Source: Inga oerstediana (taxonomy: Eukaryota; Streptophyta; Magnoliopsida; Fabales; Fabaceae). From it: a stretch of DNA of 64,000 nucleotides. The DNA lies in contig OY723403.1 in NCBI GenBank assembly GCA_963210345.1, positions 54,621,999-54,685,998 on the forward strand, written 5' to 3'. Below the pieces are notes generated by a model. That model did not search any database, was not told where the DNA came from, and saw nothing but the letters and a program-made list of their open reading frames with translations. Every line of letters starts with the position of its first letter. Within the stretch, counting starts at the first letter, position 1. A program made the translations under genes and the position numbers. Shown piece after piece: positions 1-10,028 of the stretch.

Positions 1-1
1 A

Positions 2-757
2 CTAGATAATGCTAACGGAGCGGATACTCCAATGAGTTCTACAACATTGCTGGATGCTGATGTAAAGGAACCTAGCTTCAACATCACAAAGTATAGAGGA
101 ATGATTGGTTCATTACTCTATCTTACAGCAAGCAGGCCAGATATTCAGTTCAGTGTAGGAATGTGTGCAAGGTATCAATCCAATCCTAAAGTATCTCATG
201 CAGAGACAGTAAAAAGAATTTTCAAATATCTAGGAGATACTTCAGAGCTTGGACTTTGGTATCCAAAGAGAGGAAACGAGTATTTAATGGCATATTCAGA
301 TTCAGATCATGGTGGATATAAAACTGACAGAAAGAGTACCAGTGGACAATGTCAATTTCTCGGAGGTTCTCTAGTGTCATGGTTCAGCAAGAAGCAGAAC
401 ACAGTTTCATTATCTTCGACTGAAGCTGAATATATAGCTGTAGCAAGCTGCTGTTCTTAAGTGCTATGGTTAAAACAACAACTTCAAGATTTGGGAATTT
501 ATTTAAAAGAAATCCCAATCTATTGTGATAATACTAGCACGATAAGCTTGGCAAAGAATCCTGTACAACATTCAAGAACCAATCATATAGACATTCGACA
601 TCACTTCATTCGAGACCATGTTCAAAAGAAAGATGTCAAAGTGGAATTCATACCAACTCATCTTCAACTTGCGGATATTTTCACAAAACCAATTGCAAAA
701 GATCAATTCCTTTATATTCGAAGAGAATTGGGAATGGTTAATCCCAATGAGTTGTAA
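2..757 (+). pseudogene. pol: Ty1/copia pol, C-terminal reverse transcriptase and RNase H
   Basis: This is the end of the copia polyprotein, which copies the element's RNA into DNA in cytoplasmic particles. The frame enters at base 2. Residues resembling the end of copia reverse transcriptase (TPMSSTTLLD, SRPDIQFSVGM) lead into RNase H. RNase H motifs seen are SDSDHGG, DRKSTSG, SSTEAEYIA, CDNTSTISLAKNP, HIDIRHHFIRD and the closing LADIFTKP. A single in-frame TAA at 458-460 falls where the family usually has a glutamine (SCCSQ.LW), so a CAA-to-TAA change is the simplest explanation. The downstream frame is otherwise open to 757. It is truncated at the left by the window edge. The identification is secure; loss of function rests on the one stop codon. 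Confidence 0.93.
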
Positions 758-1601
758 GTTTTCTTGTTAAAAAGTTTAATTAAATGTTTATTTTGATGAT
801 AACGATACTGACTTTAGCATCGGAGTGGCCAAAATTTGTTTTTGTAGGAGTCTCACTCGAAGCACTGAAGGTACTGCTCGAGTGAGGAGCTGTGTCACTC
901 GAGCACAAGAAGCTCTGCTCGAGCACAGCACTATTTATGATACTCTGCTTCTTCACATGAAAAACAGAGGTTAACAGAGGAGTTATTAATACCAAGGGAA
1001 TATATCAGAAACAACAGTGAGAATTGAACTCACTCGCGAGTGAGGAATTCTCACTCGAGCATGATATGAACATGCTTGAGGTGAGGAATGTCTGCTCGAG
1101 TGAGGAAGAAGAATCTCTGTGCAAAAGCTATCCAAATCATGGTTACTCAAATGATCTTGGAGGATTTGAGTACAAAGATGCAAAATATGTTAAGGAATCC
1201 ACAATCCAGGTACGTTTTACATGTTTCTTTATTTTCTCCAGAAGATCACTCGAGCACAGATAGAACACACTCGAGCACAGTATGAACATCACTCGAGCAC
1301 TAGGGTTCATGCTCGAGCACTGTCACTTATATCAGTTACTGGGGAGCTCAGAACGTCGCACTTCCTCCTCTCACTCGAAGTGCTTTCTCACTCGAAAGAC
1401 ACAACTCTTCACCTTCAACCGTTTTCTCATCATTCAATCACGTCTTTCTGCTTCAAATCGCCGTTACAACCCTTCAATTTTCTATAAGAGGTGATTTTTG
1501 TCTTCTGCATTTTTCACTTGTGCCCTAAATCTTCATTTATCTTTCTTTCAAAAACCAAGAGTTTTTGCCTCTCTTTCACTTTATCTTTCACTTTATCTAC
1601 A
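758..1601 (+). other. Pol-to-envelope spacer of S1, with CTCGAG motifs and a splice-donor-like site
   Basis: No convincing gene. From about 860 to 1315 the stretch carries many copies of CTCACTCGAG/CTCGAGTGAG-type words, the same words that fill the LTRs. A block at about 1138-1183 is closely repeated in the second Sirevirus at 43198-43243, and both blocks are followed by AGGTACGT (1208-1215 here), a good match to a plant 5' splice site. From about 1490 to 1600 the sequence is pyrimidine-rich, which suits a splice-acceptor region ahead of the envelope-like ORF. Splicing itself is inferred. Confidence 0.6.
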
Positions 1602-3461
1602 ATGGCAAGAACAAAGTTACCTTCTATTCCTCAAAAGTCTCATTCTCCTTCTCCTACTCACTCTGCTGCCAGTGAATCTGGAACCCCTGAACTTACTCCT
1701 CCATCTCCCAAAAACTCTCCCTCACCTTCACCTCCTCCTAAGCCTAAAACCAAAAAGAGGACTCCCGCTAAGAAACCTCACCCAAAGCCTCAAGTCTCAA
1801 AGAAAAACCAACCTCCTCAAAAGAAACCAAAGGGTGTGGTCTTCAAGGAACCAATAATCACCCGGTCTCAATCCAAAGAGGTACAAGGAAAGGGAAAGAA
1901 GAAGGATACAGAACAACCCCAATCAACTTCTTCTTCTGGGGATACTTTCAGTCGACAACTCCGGGAAGCAATAGAGAAATCCAAACTTGACAAGCTAGTT
2001 GGGAAGATTGCTTCTCAAGCCGGTGTTTCAAGTTCACATCAACCAAGTGCCTCTGCTTCAGGAGCACCTTCTGCCTCCCAAGCACCAGTGGATGACCAAC
2101 TCACTAGTCCTCCTGAGGGATTCAATGTGACAGAGCTTAAGGCTTTACCACAGAAGGTATATGATGATGAATTCAAACATAGACATTTCTGCCCAGTAGT
2201 ATATGTTGATTTGGATTATCTGAAAAAGAATTGTCAATTGGACTTGTACCCTTACCTTCAATACTATGCTCCTTGGCTAAATATTCATCTGCCATATTCC
2301 CCCACTGTTGTGAAAACATTTTATTGCAATATGAAAACCCATAATATTATGTCTAGATCTGGTGATTTGATTAAAGAAGCTGTATCTACAACCATTAGAG
2401 GAAAATTCATTATGATTTCTGCCAAAATCATTAATGATTTACTTGGTTATGTTGCACCTCCTACTGATCCACCCTCTTTCTCTGCCAATGAAACTTTTAA
2501 AATCTTGAGACCAAAAGACCCAATTGGCCCCCTCACTTTCAAGCCTATTGATATACCTGATAATCATAGAATCCTTCATTACATTTATTCCCGGAGCACA
2601 GTCAATAAATCCAAAAACTTTACCCACTTTGCTCAAAAGGATTACTATCTCTTGGCTTCATTGGTTGCTGGGCAACAAAGGAATATAAGGGAAATCATTT
2701 TTAATGAGATGAGGCGGTTTCGATTTTCTTCAACAAGATCCACAACCATACCTTACCCTCAACTTGTTTCCTTCATCTTGATGAAAAATAAAATTTGGTA
2801 TTTGGAAGGAAAAGAAAGGGTACTCATCTCAAGATTTGGTAAGACCCAGTTAACTCACATGGGTATCAATCTTCCGGTGAGTCGGACCAAAGCCACATCA
2901 AAGAGGGAAGCCACTCCATCCAGAGGAGATGAGGCACAATCATCTGCACAAGGTCCTATTCCTCCTCCTTCATTTCTTAATGCCTCTCTATCCAATCATC
3001 TGTCTGAGGTAATTAATCAAGCTGTATCAAGTTTGAAGAAGGAGTTAGTGACTGAATATGAGAAGCTTGTGGAGAAAATGGAAGCACAAGTCATCAATCT
3101 GGTAGACAAGGCCAATCTGAATTTTGAACTGATGTTCAAAACTCAGGATGAGATGTCACAGAGGATCACCAATATGGAGACCTTCCTGCATTCACATTTT
3201 CCCTCTTCATCTTCCGGGGTGCCTCCAGAGACCACTCATACCTCACCACTTCATCCACAGACTCATGTACTTTTCACTGATCCTGAGTCTAATGTTGATG
3301 TCACCTTTGATCGGTCGCCTTCACTTCCTCCCTCATCATCTGTACCTCAACCACCATCTCCCTCTGATCAGCCCATTGACCCTCTCACTGCCATGATATC
3401 TTTTGTTCCACCTCCAGACCCCCCTTCTGATGTTGACAAAACGGGGGAGAAGGATGTGTGA
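1602..3461 (+). CDS. Sirevirus envelope-like / putative plant transposon protein
   Basis: An open 619-residue frame after pol, the position of the envelope-like gene in Sireviruses. I chose the ATG at 1602 (MARTKLPSIP) because the upstream part of the open frame (from a GTG at 1491) is only translated pyrimidine-rich leader. Residues 1-110 are very rich in Pro, Ser and Lys with basic runs (KPKTKKRTPAKKP), perhaps a nuclear-localisation-like or nucleic-acid-binding tail. About 165-440 is the conserved globular part, with FCPVVYVDLDYL, GKFIMISAKIINDLLGY and NFTHFAQKDYYLLASLVAG, like the plant 'putative transposon protein' family. About 500-565 is predicted coiled coil, followed by a Pro/Ser tail. 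I see no clear signal peptide or membrane segment after the ATG, so a true envelope role is unsupported. A related remnant is at 45145-45540. No stop or frameshift inside. Confidence 0.82.
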   Translation: MARTKLPSIPQKSHSPSPTHSAASESGTPELTPPSPKNSPSPSPPPKPKTKKRTPAKKPHPKPQVSKKNQPPQKKPKGVVFKEPIITRSQSKEVQGKGKKKDTEQPQSTSSSGDTFSRQLREAIEKSKLDKLVGKIASQAGVSSSHQPSASASGAPSASQAPVDDQLTSPPEGFNVTELKALPQKVYDDEFKHRHFCPVVYVDLDYLKKNCQLDLYPYLQYYAPWLNIHLPYSPTVVKTFYCNMKTHNIMSRSGDLIKEAVSTTIRGKFIMISAKIINDLLGYVAPPTDPPSFSANETFKILRPKDPIGPLTFKPIDIPDNHRILHYIYSRSTVNKSKNFTHFAQKDYYLLASLVAGQQRNIREIIFNEMRRFRFSSTRSTTIPYPQLVSFILMKNKIWYLEGKERVLISRFGKTQLTHMGINLPVSRTKATSKREATPSRGDEAQSSAQGPIPPPSFLNASLSNHLSEVINQAVSSLKKELVTEYEKLVEKMEAQVINLVDKANLNFELMFKTQDEMSQRITNMETFLHSHFPSSSSGVPPETTHTSPLHPQTHVLFTDPESNVDVTFDRSPSLPPSSSVPQPPSPSDQPIDPLTAMISFVPPPDPPSDVDKTGEKDV

Positions 3462-3833
3462 TGTTTTCTGAGCTTCTGTAGGGTGTATATGGGTGTTTGG
3501 GTAGTTTTCTGTATTGGGTAGGATTTGATATGTATGTCATTTTGCATGTTATCTTGTGATTGTTCAAGTTTGCTTTTGTTTTCCTTAAAGTTAATGACAT
3601 GGTTCAAGTTTTTTATTATCAAAATTTCAATATTTCAAGTTATTAAGTTCTTATTAAGTTATATACCTCATACTATACTTATCTTGGCTGTTAAGTGTCC
3701 AGAGGAAACATTGCAGGAAAACTTGAATTTGGAACTTAAACTTGATATGCATTTGGAAACATTGAAGAAATTTCAAACTTTTCAATCTCAATCAATTTCT
3801 CTTAAATCTTCATCACAAAGAGTTTTGTCATCA
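3462..3833 (+). other. 3' untranslated stretch of S1
   Basis: AT-rich sequence between the envelope-like stop codon and the polypurine tract. No conserved protein frame or clear regulatory element is visible. Confidence 0.5.
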
Positions 3834-3849
3834 TCAAAAAGGGGGAGAA
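3834..3849 (+). promoter_or_regulatory. Polypurine tract of S1
   Basis: An A/G run with a five-G core (AAAAAGGGGGAGAA) lies directly before the LTR start TGTTAGA. It is the plus-strand DNA primer in reverse transcription. The second Sirevirus has the same run at 46984-46997. Confidence 0.9.
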
Positions 3850-4159
3850 TGTTAGATCCCAAGTTTTGATGATAACAATAATTCAATTATGTGTAAAACA
3901 TGTTTTTAGAAGGTTAAGAAAAGATTCCAAGTTACCAAATGCATATTTGAAGTTTGCTGATATCTGCTGTGAAATTGCACTTGAGTGCTCGAGCATGAAG
4001 TCTGCACTCGAGCACAAATCACTTCTGTGCTCGAGCAGGTGTGAGAGAAAGCCAGGAAGTGTGTACCCGAGAGGCATTCTCCCTTTGTGTTCACTGGATC
4101 ACTCGAGCACAAGGTATGCACTCGAGCAGAGAAGTCATTCTCACTCGAGCACACATGCG

Positions 4160-4318
4160 AGTAAGGGCATGCGAGTGTTTGGCCGAGAGCAAGTAATGGC
4201 ATGCTTCCTCTATTCACTCGAGCAAGGGTCTGCGAGTGTTTGGCCGAGAGCAAGTAATGGCATGCTTCCTCTATTCACTCGAGCAAGGGTCTGCGAGTAC
4301 TTGGCCGAGAGTCATGAA
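4160..4318 (+). repeat. Tandem repeat, 60-61-bp unit, in S1 LTR
   Basis: The phrase beginning GTTTGGCCGAGAGCAAGTAA recurs at 4177 and 4238, and a diverged third copy starts at 4298, giving periods of 61 and 60. Each unit carries a TTCACTCGAGCA word. Confidence 0.85.
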
Positions 4319-4439
4319 GTTCAGAGATATACAAGTGTGCTCGAGCACACCCATATATGCTCGAGTGACACGTCCATGATTGTGAGTAATAACTCCATCC
4401 CTCTCCAAGTCTGTTGCAAGTGCTTGTTCAAAAGGTATA

Positions 4440-4995
4440 ATTCTTGAGAATATTCTTCTCACTCGAGCAGAGGTAAGTGTGCTCGAGTGAGGGCCCACAT
4501 CACTCGCGAGTGAAATTCTATCCCTCTAAAATTCTGATGCGAGTGATGGTTTTGAGAGCATATTCCTTGAGAATATGCGTCTCACTCGAGCAGAGGTAAG
4601 TGTGCTCGAGTGAGGGCCCATATCACTCGCGAGTGAAATTTCTATCTCTCTGAAATCCTGATGCGAGTGATGATTTAGAGAGCATATTCCTTGAGAATAT
4701 GCTTCTCACTCGAGCAGAGGTAAGTGTGCTCGAGTGAGGGTCCATATCACCCGCGAGTGCAAATTCTCACTCTTGTCAAAATGGTATGCGAGTGATGACC
4801 CGAGAAGACATTCCCTATGTAAACTGCAAAGATCACTCGAGCAGAGGTTTTGTGCTCGAGTGAGACCCCTCTTCACCCGCGAGTGAAGATTTTATCTCTC
4901 TGATTTTCTATGTAAGCACAACCCGATAACAGAGGTATATGAAGGAAAATAGGAGATCACTCGAGGTGAGTCTTTCATGCTCGAGTGATGCCCTG
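4440..4995 (+). repeat. Tandem repeat, about 123-128-bp unit, in S1 LTR
   Basis: Units start with CTCACTCGAGCAGAGG at 4458, 4581 and 4705, then a diverged TCACTCGAGCAGAGG at about 4833 and a partial unit near 4953. Each unit holds three related words in order: CTCACTCGAGCAG, GTGCTCGAGTGAG and CACTCGCGAGTG. The array lies in U3 upstream of the TATA box, where an enhancer-like array is plausible but unproven. Confidence 0.88.
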
Positions 4996-5301
4996 TTTGA
5001 TCACAAAAAATGCTAAGTATCACAACGTTCATTACGAATATGGTTTATTGTTATTAATTCATATCATCATTACTTTTTATCATTGTTTAACATTGTTTTG
5101 AATGTTTTAAAAGTATGATATAGGAATATGAACATTTGAATGCACCACATGAGGAAAGTAATACAACGGCAGACAAGATGATTATAAACACACTGGCACC
5201 TACCGCACTCAGATTATTCAAATATGCACGTGTCTGCCAATACTTTCAAATGTCCCGCTCCACAAATGAAGAATTTCCAAACGGGCAAAAACTGGAGCAA
5301 C

Positions 5302-5311
5302 TATATATATA
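5302..5311 (+). promoter_or_regulatory. TATA box of S1 LTR promoter
   Basis: TATATATATA in the expected place between the CTCGAG-rich U3 and the presumed R/U5. The second Sirevirus has TATAAAT at the corresponding place in both LTRs. The transcription start is not defined by sequence alone. Confidence 0.6.
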
Positions 5312-6013
5312 CAGAGACACACGGAGAAACAAGAACAACGTAGTACACGCATTCATAAGCTCATATCAAGTTTCTGCTATTCATCATTTTTCTCTGTATA
5401 CACATTGATCTTCAGTGTTCATTGATTTGCTCTGTAAGAGAGTCTTCATACAACTCAAAATTCTATGTTTATGTGATCTCAAGGTATTGGGACCTTGAGA
5501 GGGTAGTTATTCCTTACGAGAGAAGCAGTTGAGAGAATTCCTTGTAGTGTCTTCTACTCATAAGCCTTATAAGATACAAGCAGAAGAGAACGTTGTTGTT
5601 CATAAGACTTACAGTGGTGTAAGCAGAAGAAAACGTTGCTGCTCATAAGTCTTGTATACATAAGCAAGTGAGAAGGGTCATAGGTTGTTTCTCTGTACAT
5701 AAGACTTGTCGTAAGGGGGAGAGAAGTTTCTTGTTGAGAGAATATTTTTTCTAGCAGTCCGTTCAAGGACGATTGTTGTCTTGTGGCGTTCTGAGAGCCC
5801 ATTGAATCTTGGAGATATTGTGAAAAGCTTAGTAGGTCTTGATCTCTGAGGACTGGACGTAGGCATTGTTGTTAGGCCGAACCAGTATAACTCTCTGTGT
5901 TCAAATCTTCTCTACTCTACTCTATCTACTATATTTACATATCACCACCTCAAGCAAAAAATTTATAACATCACCCAATTCACCCCCCTCTTGGGTGAAG
6001 CTTGCCTCTTACA

Positions 6014-8134
6014 ACTTTTTCTCACTCTTCTCTCTTTTATTTGGTGGGGAGTATGGGAAAAAGGGAAAAGTGCTTCATCATCATCTTCTTCTTCATTTCT
6101 CATAATCTCTCTCCTTCTTCTCCATTTTTTAGTGATCAAGGTGGAAAGAGAAAGAGAAAGCTTGAATTTGTTGTGAGTAATTATCCTTATATACTCAAAT
6201 CCTCTTCATTAAACTTGTTCATAGTGTTAAGAGCTCTATTTTTGTGGTTTCAGAATTTGAAAGGTGGTAATTTGGGTGTTGGAGCAAATTGGAAGTTTGA
6301 CAATCAAGGTTCTGGTTTTGGCAAAGTGAAGAGGTAAGGATTTGATGCTTTTTGGTATATTTATTGTGATTTTTGGATAAGTTTGAGAAATTCTGGAATT
6401 TACCCTGGTTTTATGCCAAATTTTTAATGTATGGATTACATGATGAATAATATTGGAATTGGTTTATTATGAAGTTATTTAAGTGTTAAGTATGATTTTA
6501 AATTTTGGAAGTGAATTGAATGAATTTGGGTAATGTGTGTGTCATAGAGACCCAAGAGCATGAATTGTTGTTAGGATGGGTTTTGAGTGTTTTGGAGGTT
6601 ACCAATGGGTTCCTTATGCAATTTTAAGTGGGTATGAGCTTTGTGTTATGTTTGGGAACCACTGGGATCAGTTTTGGTGAATTTGGGAATTTTTGTCTTT
6701 TGCTGCGATCTGGTAATCTGATGAGCATTACTCGAGTGAAGCTGTGAGTTCATGTTTGGGGCTACGTCTAGGGTATGCACTTGTAGGCCAAGTTTCAAGA
6801 GTGTGTTCTGCCACTCGCGAGTGAAGCCTTGTCACCTGAGTGCCAAGGGTTATGCTCGAGTGAGCCTTTTCCTATGAAGTTGTCTATGCTATTGGGTTCT
6901 CACTTTCTGTGTTGCACTTTTAGGGACTCGAGTAAATTTGGAGCTATCACTCAAAGTGCGATCCCCCATGCTCGAGTGTTGTGAGCACCTTCTAGCCATG
7001 GTTTTTGCTCATTGTCAAACATTCGCCAGTGAGAGCCACTCTCACACAAGTGCAAGTCTCTTATCACTCGAGTGAGGTCATCTTCACTCGAGTGAGCCAG
7101 CTGAAAATTAGTGTTGTGCTTCTGAAAAGGGGTCTTCAGGGTAGTTTCTTCCAACCCTTTTAGTGTGTGTTTAGGCCTCTTATGGTAACCTAAAGAGTTT
7201 AAATGATAACCAACTTAGAGTATTATAGAAATAAGCATTTGGAAAAGAGATTTATCAGTTGTCCCAAATTTGGTTTATAGGATTCGACATTTGCCCTGGT
7301 CGTGATTGAGTTGTGTTGGAGCACATCAAGAAAGAACAAGGTAGTGACTCTTTATCTTATATTATGTATGAATCATTGTATGTATGTATGTCATGCATTA
7401 TGTTATTGCTGCTACTTTGTGACGCTTTGTGGAGCTTTGTGATACTTTGTGCCTTGTGATGCTACTGCATAGTGTTTACCGTGAAAGCGGGCATTAAGAT
7501 TACAGCGAAAGCTGGCATAGTGATTATAGCAAAAGCGGCATTAGTGCATTGTGATTACAACTGTGAATGCTGTCATTTGTAGTGTGAGCCATGAATTATT
7601 GTGTTGATACTGAACATGATAAACTTACATGCTATGTGTTTATACATTGTATGAGTGATTTGTTACTACTGGGATTCTTTAAAATCTCATTCTTTCCAAT
7701 GACTAACATTTCAGACAGGGCAAGTGCCTCAAAAGGGAAGCGGACAACCCAGAGTGGTTAAGATCTCTTAGGGACATTAATTTTTGGATTGTTGGTTATC
7801 TGTTTTGGATTTGGGATTACTGTATGTAGATGGGATGTAAATACATTTTTGGATATGTAATCCTCTATTTTGGGAAACTTTAAACCCATTTTATATATAC
7901 ATGTAACCCAGGGTTGCCGGGATTTTAGTTGTGCACTCTGATATTTATCAATGTGATTTGATTTCTCAAGTAATTATATTCGAATGTGAATGTGAGACCA
8001 GGCTGAATATATTTTGAACTGTTTTTTGGGATACCCCATCTTGAAGATGAGGGATTATAATTGTTGTTTTGTTTTATTGTTCTTTATTTCACTTGAATTT
8101 CATAAACCGATGTAATTATGATGAGGGGGTTACA
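6014..8134 (+). repeat. Gypsy (Tekay-like) LTR, plus orientation, 5' part missing
   Basis: It ends GAGGGGGTTACA, the reverse complement of the LTR start TGTAACCCCC seen at 21639 and 29015. Shared landmarks in matching order are CATAGTGTTAAGAGC near 6225, the repeated AGCGAAAGC-type words at about 7470-7590, and the 'gactaacatttcagacaggg' region near 7702. No primer site follows the end, so it is probably a solo LTR; its beginning would lie left of S1, outside the window. Scattered CTCGAG words occur near 6730-7100. No gene. Confidence 0.78.
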
Positions 8135-9164
8135 ATTTGAGCAGTATAATAGCCCCACACCCATATTTTCCATTTTTAAAACCAATGACAATCCAGCAAA
8201 ATTTCACCGATTAAATTGTCCACAACAACCAGAATAGTCAATATACAAGAGTTTATAGGTTACCTCAAGTTCCCACTAGCTTTTTCTCACTATAGCTAAA
8301 ACCCTAGCCCTTTAACAATAGATTTTTAAGCTTCCAAACCTTAAAGAACAAAGAGGAGTAGCTTAAGGTTGGAGTTATACATGTGAGGAGCTAAATCATC
8401 GGAGAAATCGGCTTATCTTACAAGTTCTCTTCTCCTTTTCTCACTAAACTCTCTCAGTTCTTCTCTTTCTATGTTCAGTTGTATGCAACTGATATGGCTA
8501 AAGGAAGGAGAAGGATGATGGTTTATATCATTTATTATATGATATTTAATTATTAATTTAATTTCCAACAATTTCTGATTTAAGTATTTTTGGAAGATTT
8601 TCTGCCCAAACTTTGGAAAATCATAAATAATTCTTGAAAAATTGAATTAGAGTGATTCCTAAGGTTTTAGAGCCCATATTGAGTCTAGTTTCAAGAAAAA
8701 ATATAGCATTTTTCCAAATGAAAGCACACAATTCGTAGTATTTCAATCGTTGCATGTTGTTCAAGAAAATAATAAATTTCGATGGGTGAACTTCAAAAAA
8801 TCATAACTTTTTGTATATAGCTCTAATTGATTCATATGACCTATCAAATTAAAGCTTAAGATATTTAATTTCACCCTGTAGAATTTCATAATTTTTGAAC
8901 ATCATTTGCTCAATAAAATTCATTTCATAACAACATTGCCTCACTGGAAGCATTGAAACAGAATGCACATGCAACTCCAATAAATTCCATTTTTGTATAC
9001 AAATTTCCCATACTCTTTAATTTACTATTTTATTCCCTTTAATACCTCAAATATATAAGAAATGTTAGAGAATAGGTTTGAGACAACTAGTAAACCAGGG
9101 CTTAGCAATCCGCTTAATTTAGGCTTATTCCCAAACCTCCAATGCCAAATGTCGGGATATTACA
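8135..9164 (-). repeat. Gypsy LTR of a second family (LTR-B), antisense, interrupted
   Basis: It ends on the plus strand with CGGGATATTACA. Its body aligns by eye with about 62500-63617, including 'agtataa...cacaccc', 'caaaatttcac.gattaaa', 'tctgcccaaacttt' and 'gagtctagtttcaagaaaaaat'. Homology runs left up to the foreign LTR at 8134, so that LTR inserted into this one. No gene. Confidence 0.68.
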
Positions 9165-9720
9165 TGGTTCACCTTACAATCCACCTTGTTCATGAAACAA
9201 AGATCACTGGCCCAGTTCAATATCGATGGATGTTTCCTATTGAGAGGTACTCATTTTACATATGTGCATCATTATTAGTTCCTATGTTTGCTAGTCACCC
9301 TTTTCATCATGTATGATCATTTTTCCCTTCTTCACTTTGTAGTTTTCTTGGGAAACTGAAATCTTATGCAAGGAATAAGGCATGGCTAGAAGGTTCTATA
9401 GCTAAAGGTTATATAGTGGATGAGGTCCTGTATTTCTATTCAAGGTACTTTGATGACATTGAGATGGCTTTCAACCGCCTGACTCATGTAGACGATTGTC
9501 CTGAACCTATACCATTATCAAGAGAATTTATCCCTTGTGTTGGAAAACTAGTTGGAGGAATTAAGAACTTCAAACTAACGGCAACCGAGAAGTTGCAAGC
9601 ACATAGACATGTCTTGATTAATTGCACTCAAGTTGAACCCTTCCTTCAGAAAGAATTATACACTCATGTTATTCTATTTCTTGTGTAACATTTTGTACTT
9701 ACATTTCAAGATCGCCTTCC
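9165..9720 (+). pseudogene. CACTA Tnp2-type transposase fragment (DUF4218 region)
   Basis: An isolated piece of CACTA transposase between two LTR-B ends. The first exon reads MVHLTIHLVHETKITGPVQ then YRWMFPIERY, the DUF4218 signature that also occurs in the complete copy at 54549-55292 (HLVREVRLCGPVYLRWMYPF). A GT...AG intron of about 96 bp (9247-9342) fits. The second exon continues FLGKLKSYARNKAW, EGSIAKGYIVDEVL, SRYFDDIE and EKLQAHRHVLINC to about 9680 without stop or frameshift. It lacks the catalytic N-terminal part, so it cannot act as a transposase. It may belong to the same CACTA copy as the terminus at 12326, but that link is only positional. Confidence 0.82.
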
Positions 9721-10028
9721 CATAATTAATTGCAAGGAATTCAAAAGTCATGTGAAGTGTCAACTCGGGATCCATACACAAAATTCTCCAAAGTTAACAA
9801 AAAGGTCCCTTTTACACAATAACACTGTCTCACTTGCAATTCCAAGAAATTCCATTTTTGTATACAAATTTCCCATACTCTTTAATTTACCATTTTACTC
9901 CCTTTAATACCTAAAGATATAAGAAACATTAAGGACTAGATTTGGGATACCTGATAAACCATAGCTTAGCAGTTCACTTAATTTAGTCTTATTCTCAAGT
10001 CTCCAATCCTAAAATTCGGGATATTACA
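9721..10028 (-). repeat. Terminal piece of a second LTR-B copy, antisense
   Basis: The last 180 or so bases match 8970-9164 closely ('aaatttcccatactcttta', 'cttagcagttcactta', CGGGATATTACA). This copy is followed by a polypurine tract, so it is the 3' LTR end of a minus-strand gypsy element, unlike the copy at 8135. Confidence 0.7.

Larger units (their letters stand above)
1..6013 (+). mobile_element. Sirevirus-type Ty1/copia LTR retrotransposon, 3' part (element S1)
   Basis: The window opens inside the pol gene. In order follow the pol end (reverse transcriptase tail and RNase H), a 0.8-kb spacer, an envelope-like ORF, a polypurine tract and the 3' LTR. A pol-then-envelope-like order with long LTRs is the known layout of Sireviruses. 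The 5' LTR, gag and most of pol lie outside the window, so a target duplication cannot be tested. The element lies within a gypsy LTR that resumes at 6014. The pol frame has one stop codon; the envelope-like frame is open. Confidence 0.9.
3850..6013 (+). repeat. 3' LTR of S1
   Basis: The LTR starts TGTTAGA after the polypurine tract and ends TCTTACA, a near-perfect inverted terminal pair (TCTAACA expected, one mismatch). Its end region, with the 'caccc...cttgggtga' hairpin just before the terminus, matches the U5 end of the second Sirevirus at about 41370-41402. The U3 part is packed with CTCGAG words and two tandem arrays; the TATA box is at 5302. Length is about 2164 bp. The right boundary rests on the TG...CA rule and on homology with a gypsy LTR resuming at 6014. 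Confidence 0.85.

Noticed and set aside
1207..1240. Intron of about 30 bases from GGTACGT to TTTTCTCCAG
   Set aside because: Too short for plant splicing; if the donor is used, the acceptor must be further downstream.
1491..1601. Hydrophobic N-terminal extension of the envelope-like frame, resembling a signal peptide
   Set aside because: It starts at a GTG and is the translation of a pyrimidine-rich leader; the first ATG is at 1602 and opens the expected basic N-terminus.
4080..4990. CRISPR-like regularly spaced repeats
   Set aside because: Spacing is tandem duplication with diverged units inside an LTR; spacers are themselves repeated, and the genome is a plant's.
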